Origin: Akkermansia muciniphila
GTDB taxonomy: Bacteria; Verrucomicrobiota; Verrucomicrobiia; Verrucomicrobiales; V1-33
Direction: 5' to 3'
Length of the DNA: 64,000 nucleotides
Assembly: GCA_943333275.1 (NCBI GenBank)
Contig: CALQSQ010000001.1
Span: 1-64,000, forward strand
The position numbers and the translations under genes are program-made. Positions 37,807-47,878 of this stretch are shown one piece after another (position 1 is the first letter of the stretch; each line of letters opens with the position of its first letter). Under the pieces are notes generated by a model that saw only the letters and a program-made list of their open reading frames with translations, had not been told where the DNA came from and searched no databases.

Positions 37807-38376
37807 ATGCCCCCTTCCGTTCGACCTCCTTCCGCCAAAGAGCGTCTGCTGGACCTGTTCATGCCGTTGGAGTTTTTCTACGGCCAGCGCACCCAGCCCA
37901 TGCCCGCACCCGCGTTGATTCCAGGAGAGCAAATGCCGGAGCCCTACCGTTATTTGCTGGTGCATGAGAGCGACATGACGCCTCGGCTGAGGGAACACCA
38001 CGGGGCGCAGATCGGGTTGGAGGTTATCGAGCGGCAGGTGAGTGAAAATTTCATCATGCGGCTGGTGGTGCTGCATCGGGAGGACACGGGTAAGCCCGTG
38101 GAGATCGGAGCCATCGGGATTCAACTGGAGGGCTTTGATGCACAGACGCGCACAGCCATTTTGGAGGGCAAAACTCCGCTCGGAGGAATTTTGGAAACTG
38201 CGGCCATTTTGCACGAGAGCCATCCCAAAGCTTATTTTTCGCTGGAGGCGGACGCCTATCTCGCCGGTCTGCTGCACCAACCCATCGGCACGAGGCTCCA
38301 CGGTCGCTGCAATGCGCTCTCCCATCACGATGGTCTGGTCTTTGCCGATATCGTCGAGATTCTCCCCCATGTCTGA
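37807..38376 (+). CDS. chorismate-lyase-fold-like protein, function uncertain
   Basis: A 189-residue soluble protein. The middle resembles the UbiC/UTRA (chorismate lyase) fold by pattern: YLLVHESDMTPRLREHHG, LEVIERQVSENFIMRLVVL, VEIGAIGIQLEGF and ILEGKTPLGGILE. Such proteins can form 4-hydroxybenzoate from chorismate or act as ligand-binding domains. Without an alignment it cannot be decided whether the active-site Arg and Glu are kept. It overlaps the following cysteine-cluster gene by eight bases, so the two are probably translationally coupled. Confidence 0.5.
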   Translation: MPPSVRPPSAKERLLDLFMPLEFFYGQRTQPMPAPALIPGEQMPEPYRYLLVHESDMTPRLREHHGAQIGLEVIERQVSENFIMRLVVLHREDTGKPVEIGAIGIQLEGFDAQTRTAILEGKTPLGGILETAAILHESHPKAYFSLEADAYLAGLLHQPIGTRLHGRCNALSHHDGLVFADIVEILPHV

Positions 38377-38803
38377 CAGGACGCCAGCCGCCGCGGAAAT
38401 CGCAGCCGAGGTGCAGGCCATCTACCGCGAACTGGCCGCGCGTCCTCTCGCCCGGCAGTGCACGGGGATCTCGGAATGCTGTCAATTTGGCCGCACCGGC
38501 CGCACGCCATTTATCACGAAAGGCGAGGCCCTCGTTGCCAGCCAGGGGCTCCGGGCGAGTGGTCGCAGGAACCTGCCTCCAAGTGTGGAGGGAGCCTGCC
38601 CCATGTTGAAATCCGACGGGAAATGCATGATTTATCAACACCGCCCTTTTGGATGCCGAACGCATTTCTGCAAAGCCGCCGGAGGACCGGCTCCGCGCGA
38701 AATGGTCCGCGACCTCATTCAGCGACTGGAGGCCATCGATGCGCGTCTGGGGGGCTCCGGCGGGGTGAATCTGCCTGCGGCCATGAAATCCAGTCTGGGA
38801 TAG
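38369..38803 (+). CDS. YkgJ-type cysteine-cluster protein
   Basis: A 144-residue protein from the ATG at 38369, overlapping the previous gene by eight bases. Cysteines are spaced as in the YkgJ family that binds an Fe-S cluster or zinc: CTGISECCQFG near residue 30, then CPMLKSDGKCMIYQHRPFGC and THFC. Function is unknown for this family. This is one of three such proteins in the window and is clearly shorter than the two around the Hcp genes. Confidence 0.75.
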   Translation: MSDRTPAAAEIAAEVQAIYRELAARPLARQCTGISECCQFGRTGRTPFITKGEALVASQGLRASGRRNLPPSVEGACPMLKSDGKCMIYQHRPFGCRTHFCKAAGGPAPREMVRDLIQRLEAIDARLGGSGGVNLPAAMKSSLG

Positions 38804-38863
38804 GCCGGGAATCTCCGGGAAATTCTTCTGCTGGCATTCATCAAGGCCGTGCTATGATGAACT

Positions 38864-40192
38864 GTGTTTGAGATTCGTGAAAAACCCCAATTGGTCGAAA
38901 AGGTCCTGCTGATCGGCGCCTATTTCGACCGTCGTGAAGAAGTGGATGCCGCCAGCCTCCTCGAGGAACTGCGTGAACTGGTCACCACCCTGGGACTGCC
39001 CATCGCCGATGCCATTCTGGTGCGCGTTAGCGAGGGCAACGCCCGCTATCTCATGGGCAAGGGCAAGGCCAAGGAACTGATCGATCTGGCAAAATCGCTC
39101 GGTTGTGATTGCATCATTTTCGACAATCCGCTCACGCCCGTTCAGCAGCGGATCTGGGAGGAGGATTCCGGCATGGCGGTCATCGATCGCGAGGAAGTCA
39201 TTTTGGACATTTTCAACATGCGGGCCAAGACCCGCGAGGCACGCCTGCAGGTGGATCTGGCACGCATGACGTATTCGCTCCCCCGACTGTCCCGGATGTG
39301 GGGGCACCTGGATCGTCAGGGTGGTGGCGGAGGAGGTGGAAGTTCTCCTGCTGCACGTGGTGAGGGTGAGAGCCAGTTGGAAATCGACCGTCGTCTCGCC
39401 CGCAAACGCATCGACATCGCCAAGCGCGAACTGATCGAGGTGAAGACCCGGCGGGAAACGCAGCGCAAGGAACGCATGCGCGATCCCATGCCGCATGGGG
39501 CCATCGTGGGTTATACGAATGCCGGCAAGAGCACCCTGCTCAATGCCCTGACCGGCGCGGACGTCCTCGCCGAGAATAAACTTTTCGCCACCCTGGATAC
39601 CACCACCCGCAAGTTGCAGCTGCCCGATGGCCAACAACTGCTGGTCACGGATACCGTGGGATTCATCCGAAAATTGCCGCACCGCCTCGTCGAATCCTTT
39701 AAGGCCACGCTCGAGGAGGCCACCATGGCTGATTTTCTCATCCACGTCATCGATGCCAGCGGACCACGCGCCCTCGAATTCTACGAAACCACCATGGCGG
39801 TGTTGAACGAACTCGGCGCTGACACCAAAAAAATGCTCGTCGTCCTCAACAAGATCGACCTCGTGCCGGACCAGACCAAACTGCAGGAGCTCACCTCCCA
39901 TTTTCACAACCCGGTCCTGCTCTCGCTGCGCACTGGCGAGGGCATGGACGATCTGATGCACAAACTCAGCGTCATGCTCCTGGACAAGGCCGTCCGTCTC
40001 CAACTCCGCCTCCCCCAGGCCCGCATGGACCTCGTGGCCCTCATCCATCGCGAGGGTAAACTCATCTCCCAGGAATATGACGACAACGACCTCCTCATCA
40101 CCACCACCGTTCCCAAACGCTGGGAATCCAAATTCACCCCCTACCGCGTGGATGAAGCGGGGGTTGCTTCATTGGGAATAAGAAGTTGCTGA
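38864..40192 (+). CDS. hflX: ribosome-associated GTPase HflX
   Basis: A 442-residue GTPase starting at a GTG (38864); an in-frame TGA at 38858 excludes a longer form. The N-terminal HflX domain includes LMGKGKAKELIDLAKSLGCD and a Gly-rich linker preceding GEGESQLEIDRRLARKRI. The G-domain has GYTNAGKSTLLNALTGADVL (~216), DTVGFIRKLPHRLVESFKAT and LNKIDLVPD. HflX splits stalled or hibernating 70S ribosomes under stress. Its last 24 bases overlap the 3' end of the convergent NRPS gene. Confidence 0.96.
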   Translation: MFEIREKPQLVEKVLLIGAYFDRREEVDAASLLEELRELVTTLGLPIADAILVRVSEGNARYLMGKGKAKELIDLAKSLGCDCIIFDNPLTPVQQRIWEEDSGMAVIDREEVILDIFNMRAKTREARLQVDLARMTYSLPRLSRMWGHLDRQGGGGGGGSSPAARGEGESQLEIDRRLARKRIDIAKRELIEVKTRRETQRKERMRDPMPHGAIVGYTNAGKSTLLNALTGADVLAENKLFATLDTTTRKLQLPDGQQLLVTDTVGFIRKLPHRLVESFKATLEEATMADFLIHVIDASGPRALEFYETTMAVLNELGADTKKMLVVLNKIDLVPDQTKLQELTSHFHNPVLLSLRTGEGMDDLMHKLSVMLLDKAVRLQLRLPQARMDLVALIHREGKLISQEYDDNDLLITTTVPKRWESKFTPYRVDEAGVASLGIRSC

Positions 40193-43100
40193 TCCAAGTG
40201 CAATGGCTGCCGTGGCAGCGTGATCGCGAATGTAGCTGTGATGCGTGCCCGGAACTGGGTGAAGAACCGGATCTGATACTGCCAGTCGGCTCCATGATCC
40301 AATGACATCACCCCGACTGCGAATTTCCTCGGAAAGAATAAGATGCAATGGAAAAGGCAGCGCACGGGGCTTCCAACCTAATAGCAGCCGGTAATATCGC
40401 CGGACGGGAATAGGAAGATCATCCATTGGATGCGGGGCGGATGAGTTGCGGAACCGTTTCAGCACGGTTGCCAGCGGGCTGTCACGAAGAATGCGGTGTT
40501 TCAAATAGCCGCCAATGGAAGGCACGAGGGTATCGAGAATGATTAACCGATCCACATCCCAACCTGATGCATTGGCCAGCAGCGCGATTTCGGCGGCCAC
40601 GACCCCAGCGATACATTCGCCAGCAATGGTAAGGTTGCCCGATGGTTGGTGTTGCCTCATTTCCATGAGGATTTTCATAGCATGGTGATGGAGCGTAGCT
40701 GAAGGCCCTTCCGGGTTGTCCATCACTCGTGAACGCACCCCGATCACGGTCCGATCCATGGGGATTCCAGCCAAAAGTCCGGCGAACACCAAGAGTTCGT
40801 TTTCCCCGCCATATCCGCCCGGAACAAGAAAGAGTGGAGGTTCACCATTCCCATGGCGGATGACCATGAGGAATCCATCCTCGCCATGGGGCGCGAAATC
40901 GCACGCCGCCAGGGCCAATGGAGTTGGGTGTTCGAATAAAATGCGCACTGGAACCTCCGTTTCCCACTCTGCTTCAAGTTTGGCGATGAGCTGCAGCGCC
41001 AGCAGGGAGTGACCGCCGATTCGGAAAAAATGATCATCGCGTCGAATCGACGCTCGTCCAAGGACTTCAGAGAAACAGCGAATCACTGTCAATTCGCGAA
41101 GATTTTGGGCATCCCCTCCCGCCATTTCCGCATCTTGGAGAGGGGTGTCGATCAGGAGTTGCTTATTCACCTTTCCGTTTGAGCTTAGAGGCAAACTTTC
41201 AATCAGATGAATTCTGGCCGGCCACATGTAGTTCGGTAGCCTTGACTCCAGATATTGCTTTGCGGCAAGGGGGACGGATGCGTCGCCCGTAATTTTTGCA
41301 GTCACCCACGCACAAAGCTCCAGCGTGCCGTCGCGACCCGGGCGCGCGGCCACTGCGGCATCTGCGACCGTGGGACCTTGAGTAAGCGCGTTTTCAATTT
41401 CCCCCAGTTCGATCCTAAATCCCCTCACTTTCACCTGATCATCACTGCGTCCATGAAATTCCAGAGTTCCGTCCGCCAGCATCCTTCCCAAGTCGCCGGA
41501 GCGATACCAGCGGTGCCCATCCATCCAGACGAAGCGCTCATCCGTCAGCCTTGGACGGTCAGCATATCCCAATGCGAGGCAGTGGCCGCCAATCCATATC
41601 TCCCCCATGGTTCCACGTGGTTCCGTCCGGCCATTTTCATCTGCCACCATAATTTCAACCCCATCAATGGGCGTCCCCAGTGACGGGAGGCTGGGCCAGC
41701 TGGCGGGGGGGCCGATCAATTCGTATTCCGTAACCACATGGGTTTCGGTGGGTCCGTACTGATTGCGCAGGTGAATTTTATTCAATCGCCCAAAGAACTC
41801 GCGCATCGCCGGGGTGATGTGCAGTTGCTCGCCGGCAGTATTAATTTCGCGAAGACAGGAGGGAATGCGATTTTTGCGTGTTCCCGTCTCGGCCAGGTGT
41901 TTCAATGCAACGAATGGCAGGAAGAGTCGCGTGATTTGGTGCCGTTCCAAATGGTTAAGCAGGCGGGAGGGGTCCAGTCGGCGATCTTCCTCGACCAAAA
42001 CCACCGCTCCGCCGGAAAGCCATGTGGAGAAAAATTCCTGGAACGCCACGTCGAAATTTAGCGAGGCGAACTGCAGCGTTCTGGAGGCATTGGATCCGGA
42101 ACGTGCGCATTGCCAGTCCATCAGGTTGCAAATCGGTTGGTGCGGCATTTCCACACCCTTGGGCATCCCGGTGCTGCCGGACGTATAGAGAACGTAGAGG
42201 GGAGCGTCACCGGTGAGCTCTGCGGGTACTGCAAAGATGCCGACCTCGTCAGTCTGGATCCAGATGATTTCTTCACCGAATTTCCACGCTGGCAAATTCG
42301 TTCCGATGACTGCGAAACGCAGTGCAGCTTCCTGGCATATCGTCCTCAGCCGCACATCAGGATAACCGGGGTCAAGTGGCACGCAGGCAGCCCCAGTTCT
42401 CAGCACCGCCAGCAGGGCGATACCGACGTCAAATCCGCGCTCCAGAAAGATGCCTACCCGGTCGCCGGGCCTCACCCCGCGTGCTTGCAATGCCCCGGCA
42501 AGGCAGGCCGACCGATCGATGAGTTCACCATAGGAAATGGATTTTTTCCCGAAGATCATCGCCGGCGCCGGCAGCCAGTTGGACGATTGCGCGAGAATTC
42601 TTTCCTCGATACGCAGGCCCTGACTTCGGACAGGAGGGCCGAGTGCACGGGATGGCGCAGCAGGTGATGGTAAAGCATCAGGATCGGACAGGGCTTTGGA
42701 GGCAATTGCCAGCAAATCGATGGCCATAGTCTCCACGTCCTGTGATTCAAACAGGTCCGTGTTGTAAATCAGCGAAAGGTCGAGGCCCTCTGCTTGTTCG
42801 TAAAAATGCACCTCCAGATCAAACCGCACCCGTTGAATTTTTGTCGGCGACCAATCCGCCTGAAGTGCCTGAAAGCGTGGCGGATTCATTTCCGCGCTCT
42901 GCAACGCGAAGAGAATTTGAAATAATGGATTGCGGCTGAGGTCTCTGGGAAGCTGCAACTGGTCCACCAGCAAGTCGAAGGGCATGGCACTGTGGGATAG
43001 CGCGGGGATGACGCATTCCCGAACGCGGGATAGCAACTGGCGGAAGCTAATTCCGCTCCCAACGTCCAATGGCAGCGCGACCATGTTGACGAAAAATCCA

Positions 43101-46100
43101 ATGAGATTCTCCGCGCCGGAAATGGTGCGGTTGGCATGGGGGGTTCCAATGACAAATTGATCCCGGTCAATCTGGCGTCGCATCCATTGAGCGAACATGC
43201 TCAGCAGGACCATGAAGGGTGTAGATTTTTCTTCCGAGGCAAGCTCTCTAACCCGTGTGGCAATTTCCTTTGTCCATTTGGTTCGGACCACCGAACCCAC
43301 AAAGGTTGCCAGGGCCGGACGAGGTTTGACAAATGGAAGGTCGAAAGGGTTGACGTTGCGAAGCGCGTGCCTCCAGAATGAGGTCATGGAAATGCATTCC
43401 CGGCTGTCGAGCCAGGCCCGTTGTGAGCGGGCATAGTCCGCGTAACTCAGGGTGAGAGGGGGCAGTGGCATGCCATCGTAGAAAGCCGCCAATTCCTTGG
43501 CGAATACCCCCACTGACCAGCCATCTGCGACAATGTGGTGGAAAGTCACTTGGAGAACATATTCCGATTCACCTCGCTGCTCAAGGCAGGCGCGAATAAG
43601 GGGTGTGGTGGAAAGTTCAAAGGGCCTGAGCGCTTCCTCATCCAGGCTTCCGATTGCGGTGCTTAATTCCAAGGCGGCGGCAGGTTGAACCTGCGGCACC
43701 GGGCGACCGGAGATGGAAATTATGCCTGTGCGCAGGACGGGATGTCGATCCAGAATCTCATTCAGTGCCCTGTTCAAACGTGGCACATCAAGATCCCCCC
43801 TTAAAACCAAACGGCATGGAATATTGTAGGCTTCCTTGGTGGTGATTAATTTATCGACGAACCACAACCGTTGTTGAGCGAGTGAAATGGCCGGGGGCAG
43901 TGAGCGATCGGGGAGTGGAAGCGCTTCCGAAGCATTTGCCGCCATGATTGCTGCCAGACGTCGGGGAGTGGGTGCCTGAAACATCCATTTCACGGGAACG
44001 GACCGTTGCAGTTGTTTCTCTAAATCCAAGGCGATCCTGACGGCAAGTAGCGAGGTGCCCCCGAGGCCAAAAAAATCGTCATCCAGGCAAACATTCCGGC
44101 AGAGGAATTCAGCGATTGTCTCCCGCACCGATTTCTCCAGAGAGGACATCGGCTCATCCAAGGGGGGGCGTTGGTTTCGTGTCACTGGCAACTGGCTGCG
44201 CAGAAGCTTTCCTGAAGGGCTGAAGGGGAATTGCGAGGCCAGGAAAATTTCACTGGGCACCATGTAATCGGGTAATACCGTTCCCAGGTTCTTTCGAAGG
44301 GCGGCAGGCCATTCCGTTTCCAGACGTGCAGCCATCGGATTGTTGATCTCTGGTTCCAGACACCAGGAAGGCAGGGAGGCATGGCTTTCCCCATCCATTT
44401 CATTGTGGCAGCCAATTTCCTGCTCAAGCCTCTCCTGACCTGCACCGGTAGTTTCAAAGTTCTGGAGTGGCACGCCGGATTTCCCTAGCACAGCCTGGTA
44501 GCGATACTTCATGAGTTCATTTTTGCCCCGGCCCTCCTTTGCATCCACTCGCTGCAGCACCAAGCCGAGCGAGGGTGCTGTTCTTGCAAACCATTTGGGG
44601 GAGATACACAGCTCCCTCTCCAGGAACACGGCTCGGCGCGTCCGCTCCCGCCATTCACTCAGGCTGAGTGACGGAGTTCGAAGCCGTTCACGCACGGCGT
44701 GAAAAACTGGCAGCAGGGCCATGCTGCGGATGTCTCCCAGGAAAATTTTCCCATCCGGCGTCAGGATCGTGGCGGCCCGCTTCAAAACCTGCTCAAGGAA
44801 GCTGGCGCTGGGGAAATACTGAACCACTGAATTCAGAATGACGAGATCAAATTCTCCAGCGGTGAATGAGGACAAATCTTCTGCCTCCGTTTTGAGGATC
44901 CTAACGTGATGCCACTGCTGGTGATCGGCAAATCTGCGGGCGGCTGAAATGGCGGCGGTGGAGAAATCAGTCCCGATATAGTGACTGACATGGGGGGCGA
45001 TTCGGCTCATGATCAAACCGGAGCCGCATCCAATTTCCAACACGCGGGTGGGCTGCAATCGCAGTATTTGGCACTCTGCATCCTCCAGCCATTCCATCAT
45101 TTCGTTCTCCGGGATGGGTGTTCCGGTGAAGCTGTCCATCCATCCGGAAAAGTCCGGTTCGTCGGATTCAGTCTGCGGATATGCCGCCTCGTAGAGTTCC
45201 CGCCATTCGGCCAACTGGGCTTGTGCGAACTGTTGGGCGGCATTTTCCGAAGGTTGGACCCATGCGAAGATTCGCTCCCCGCGTGCATCCGCAGCGGCGA
45301 GATGAACCCCGGGCATGGTCAGGAGCGCAGATTCAATTTCACCAAGTTCGATGCGGAATCCACGGACTTTGACCTGTTGATCCATCCTGCCAAGAAATTG
45401 CAATTCTCCTCCGGGGAGTCGGCGGACATTGTCACCGGTTCGATACAATCTTGGCCCGGGTAGTGCCTCGTAAGGGTTGGGAACGAAACGATTTCTGGTC
45501 AAAGTTTCCTGATTCCAATAACCACGGGCCAGGCCCGGCCCGGCGAGCAGCAGTTCGCCACTGCCAAAGATGGGGGAGAGATTGCCGTGCGTATCCACAA
45601 CGACCGTTCCCATGTTGGGAATCGCCCTGCCAATGGTGGGCGGGAGGTCGGACGGCTGGCATTCTTTGACTGTTGCCCAGACGGTTGCCTCGGTCGGTCC
45701 GTAGGCATTGAAGAAGCGGCGCCCCGGCGCCCATTGTCCGGGGAGTTCAGCCGGACACGGTTCACCAGCCACGATGATGACTTGCAATTCGGGCAATGGT
45801 TGTTGCGGGACCAATTGCAGGGCGCCCGGTGGGAGTGTCACATTGGAAATTTTGCGCTCCAAAAGAAAATTACCCAGCGGATACCCTGGCATCAAATCCT
45901 CGCGCGAGGCCATGATGAGTGCGGCACCGGCGCGCCAAGCCATGGTGATTTCAAAAATGGAGGCATCAAAGCTAATCGTCGCAAATTGCAGGACCCGGTC
46001 ACGTTCGGTCGCTGCAAATACTGCCTGTTGCGCCTCCGCCAGATTCAGGAGGCCTGCGTGCGTTACGGCTACGCCCTTTGGCTGGCCCGTCGAGCCCGAG

Positions 46101-47875
46101 GTATAGAGGATGTAGGCAACCGAATTCTTCTGGTTTTCAAGCGCAGGCGCTGATGCCATGGCCACTGCCTGTTGTACGAAATCACGATCCACCGTCAGAG
46201 TCGCCCCGCTGTCCTGCCGCATCCAATGGAGCCGTGACGCGGGCAATAGTGGGTCCAGCGGAACATAGGTTGCGCCAGCGCGCAGGATTCCCAGCAAGCC
46301 GATAATCAATTCAGGGCATCGTTCCATTTCCAATGCCGCAATTTGGTCCACACCCAATCCCTGATTCCGCAGACGATGGGCGACTCCATTTGCCTGGGTT
46401 GTCAATGCAGCATAGGTGATGCGTTCCGACTCCCATTCGATGGCTGTGCGATCCGGAAATTTCCGGGCCGTCTCCGCCACCATTTCATCCCAGCGTTGAA
46501 AATTTGATGGAGAGCCCAGGGGAGCATCACTGAGCAGCAACTCATTCTCCGCGGCGGTAAGAAATGGAGCCGTGGCGAGGCTGAGGTCCGGATTTTGGGC
46601 CATGGAAGCCGCCAGCAGAGAAAAATGCCTGCTCATTTGCGCGGCCAGGGCAGGATCAAATAAATCGGAGGCGAAGATGAAAAATCCCTCCACTCCGCTG
46701 TCCTTCTCCCAGAGATGAGTTTCCCAGTCCACGCGGGTTGTGACCCGGCCTGATTGTTCGTGTTTTACTTTCCAGCCGGGGACCTTCCATGATTCGGCCT
46801 CGGAATTATGCAGCGCGACCATTACTTGGAAAATCGGGTTGCGGCTGAGATCGCGATCAGGCTGGATTTCTTCAACCAGTCGTTCGAAGGGGAGATCCTG
46901 ATGAGCATAGGCATCCAGGCAACTCTTGCGGATACGCCTCAAGAGTTCCCGGAAAGTGGGTTTTCCTTCCAGGCTGGTTCTCAGCACCAGACTGTTCACG
47001 AAGAATCCGATGAGCGATTCAGTTTCCCGAAGCTGGCGGTTTGCAATGGGGGATCCGACAATCATGTCCTCCTGCCCGGTGTAGCGATGCACCATGGTGA
47101 GAAACACTCCCAGCATGGCCATGAAGGGCGTGGCATCTTCCCGGGCAGCGAGCAGTTTCAGCCTTGTCCAATCGTCCGCCGCAATGCGGATGGGCTCCAA
47201 ACCGCCTTCAAAGGAAAGTTGCGGGGGGCGTGGCTTGGTGCGTGGGAATTCGAATTGTTCATATCCCTCCAGTGTCCTCCTCCAGAAGCGCACATGGGAC
47301 TCATAAGTTTCACCCACCAACTCCTCCCTCTGCCAGGCAGCAAAATCCGGATATTGAATTTCAAGTGAAATCAACGCGGGCGGTTCGCCCCGGCTCTCCG
47401 CCTGATATAGTTCGGAAAGCTCTCTGGTGAATACCTCCATGGACCAGCCATCCGCCACCAGATGGTGGATGGTGAAGAGCAGCCCCCATTCGTCTGCGGA
47501 AAGTTGCAAAAGGCGTGCACGCCACAACTGGGCCCCCCCCAAAGGGATCGGTGCCTGGCGTTCCTCCTCCTTCAATCGCTGAACGTCCTCCTCAAGTGCC
47601 TGCAGAACCGGAAGTTTGACGGATACATGTTCGACAACTCGAAGCCTGGGTTTGCCATCACGTTCAATCATGGAGGCCCTGAGCATTTCCTGGCGATGCA
47701 CCAATTTTTTCAACGCAGCCTCCAACCATCCAGGGTTGACGGCTCCCTGAATCCGCCAGCAACGGCAGATGTTGTAAAACGGATTCCCAGGTATTAGTTG
47801 ATGCAGAAACCAGAGACGTTCCTGGGCAAAGGATGGATCAAATTCGAAACAAGGGGATGGCGTTGGATCATCCAT
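40169..47875 (-). CDS. NRPS: C-A-[N-MT]-T-C-A-T-TE (modules 3 and 4)
   Basis: A 2568-residue synthetase. Order: condensation domain (HHLVADG near 135-142), adenylation (YTSGSTGQPKG near 590) interrupted after its A8 motif by an N-methyltransferase (DFSGWMDSFTGTPIPENEM, VLEIGCGSGLIMSRIAPHVS near 945), carrier (GGTSL near 1272), condensation (HHIVADG near 1445), adenylation (YTSGSTGMPKG near 1900), carrier (GGHSLL near 2288) and thioesterase (GECIAG, Cys2421; GTHHSY near 2540). Binding-pocket residues read by eye: DAFTIAAVW (aromatic type) and DVQFNAQVV (closest to Pro codes I know). No epimerase is seen, so an all-L tetrapeptide with an N-methylated third residue is expected. The start lies three bases after the upstream synthetase stop. 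The TE nucleophile is Cys, not Ser. Confidence 0.93.
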   Translation of the reverse strand: MDDPTPSPCFEFDPSFAQERLWFLHQLIPGNPFYNICRCWRIQGAVNPGWLEAALKKLVHRQEMLRASMIERDGKPRLRVVEHVSVKLPVLQALEEDVQRLKEEERQAPIPLGGAQLWRARLLQLSADEWGLLFTIHHLVADGWSMEVFTRELSELYQAESRGEPPALISLEIQYPDFAAWQREELVGETYESHVRFWRRTLEGYEQFEFPRTKPRPPQLSFEGGLEPIRIAADDWTRLKLLAAREDATPFMAMLGVFLTMVHRYTGQEDMIVGSPIANRQLRETESLIGFFVNSLVLRTSLEGKPTFRELLRRIRKSCLDAYAHQDLPFERLVEEIQPDRDLSRNPIFQVMVALHNSEAESWKVPGWKVKHEQSGRVTTRVDWETHLWEKDSGVEGFFIFASDLFDPALAAQMSRHFSLLAASMAQNPDLSLATAPFLTAAENELLLSDAPLGSPSNFQRWDEMVAETARKFPDRTAIEWESERITYAALTTQANGVAHRLRNQGLGVDQIAALEMERCPELIIGLLGILRAGATYVPLDPLLPASRLHWMRQDSGATLTVDRDFVQQAVAMASAPALENQKNSVAYILYTSGSTGQPKGVAVTHAGLLNLAEAQQAVFAATERDRVLQFATISFDASIFEITMAWRAGAALIMASREDLMPGYPLGNFLLERKISNVTLPPGALQLVPQQPLPELQVIIVAGEPCPAELPGQWAPGRRFFNAYGPTEATVWATVKECQPSDLPPTIGRAIPNMGTVVVDTHGNLSPIFGSGELLLAGPGLARGYWNQETLTRNRFVPNPYEALPGPRLYRTGDNVRRLPGGELQFLGRMDQQVKVRGFRIELGEIESALLTMPGVHLAAADARGERIFAWVQPSENAAQQFAQAQLAEWRELYEAAYPQTESDEPDFSGWMDSFTGTPIPENEMMEWLEDAECQILRLQPTRVLEIGCGSGLIMSRIAPHVSHYIGTDFSTAAISAARRFADHQQWHHVRILKTEAEDLSSFTAGEFDLVILNSVVQYFPSASFLEQVLKRAATILTPDGKIFLGDIRSMALLPVFHAVRERLRTPSLSLSEWRERTRRAVFLERELCISPKWFARTAPSLGLVLQRVDAKEGRGKNELMKYRYQAVLGKSGVPLQNFETTGAGQERLEQEIGCHNEMDGESHASLPSWCLEPEINNPMAARLETEWPAALRKNLGTVLPDYMVPSEIFLASQFPFSPSGKLLRSQLPVTRNQRPPLDEPMSSLEKSVRETIAEFLCRNVCLDDDFFGLGGTSLLAVRIALDLEKQLQRSVPVKWMFQAPTPRRLAAIMAANASEALPLPDRSLPPAISLAQQRLWFVDKLITTKEAYNIPCRLVLRGDLDVPRLNRALNEILDRHPVLRTGIISISGRPVPQVQPAAALELSTAIGSLDEEALRPFELSTTPLIRACLEQRGESEYVLQVTFHHIVADGWSVGVFAKELAAFYDGMPLPPLTLSYADYARSQRAWLDSRECISMTSFWRHALRNVNPFDLPFVKPRPALATFVGSVVRTKWTKEIATRVRELASEEKSTPFMVLLSMFAQWMRRQIDRDQFVIGTPHANRTISGAENLIGFFVNMVALPLDVGSGISFRQLLSRVRECVIPALSHSAMPFDLLVDQLQLPRDLSRNPLFQILFALQSAEMNPPRFQALQADWSPTKIQRVRFDLEVHFYEQAEGLDLSLIYNTDLFESQDVETMAIDLLAIASKALSDPDALPSPAAPSRALGPPVRSQGLRIEERILAQSSNWLPAPAMIFGKKSISYGELIDRSACLAGALQARGVRPGDRVGIFLERGFDVGIALLAVLRTGAACVPLDPGYPDVRLRTICQEAALRFAVIGTNLPAWKFGEEIIWIQTDEVGIFAVPAELTGDAPLYVLYTSGSTGMPKGVEMPHQPICNLMDWQCARSGSNASRTLQFASLNFDVAFQEFFSTWLSGGAVVLVEEDRRLDPSRLLNHLERHQITRLFLPFVALKHLAETGTRKNRIPSCLREINTAGEQLHITPAMREFFGRLNKIHLRNQYGPTETHVVTEYELIGPPASWPSLPSLGTPIDGVEIMVADENGRTEPRGTMGEIWIGGHCLALGYADRPRLTDERFVWMDGHRWYRSGDLGRMLADGTLEFHGRSDDQVKVRGFRIELGEIENALTQGPTVADAAVAARPGRDGTLELCAWVTAKITGDASVPLAAKQYLESRLPNYMWPARIHLIESLPLSSNGKVNKQLLIDTPLQDAEMAGGDAQNLRELTVIRCFSEVLGRASIRRDDHFFRIGGHSLLALQLIAKLEAEWETEVPVRILFEHPTPLALAACDFAPHGEDGFLMVIRHGNGEPPLFLVPGGYGGENELLVFAGLLAGIPMDRTVIGVRSRVMDNPEGPSATLHHHAMKILMEMRQHQPSGNLTIAGECIAGVVAAEIALLANASGWDVDRLIILDTLVPSIGGYLKHRILRDSPLATVLKRFRNSSAPHPMDDLPIPVRRYYRLLLGWKPRALPFPLHLILSEEIRSRGDVIGSWSRLAVSDPVLHPVPGTHHSYIRDHAATAAIALGSATSYSQ

Positions 47876-47878
47876 GAT

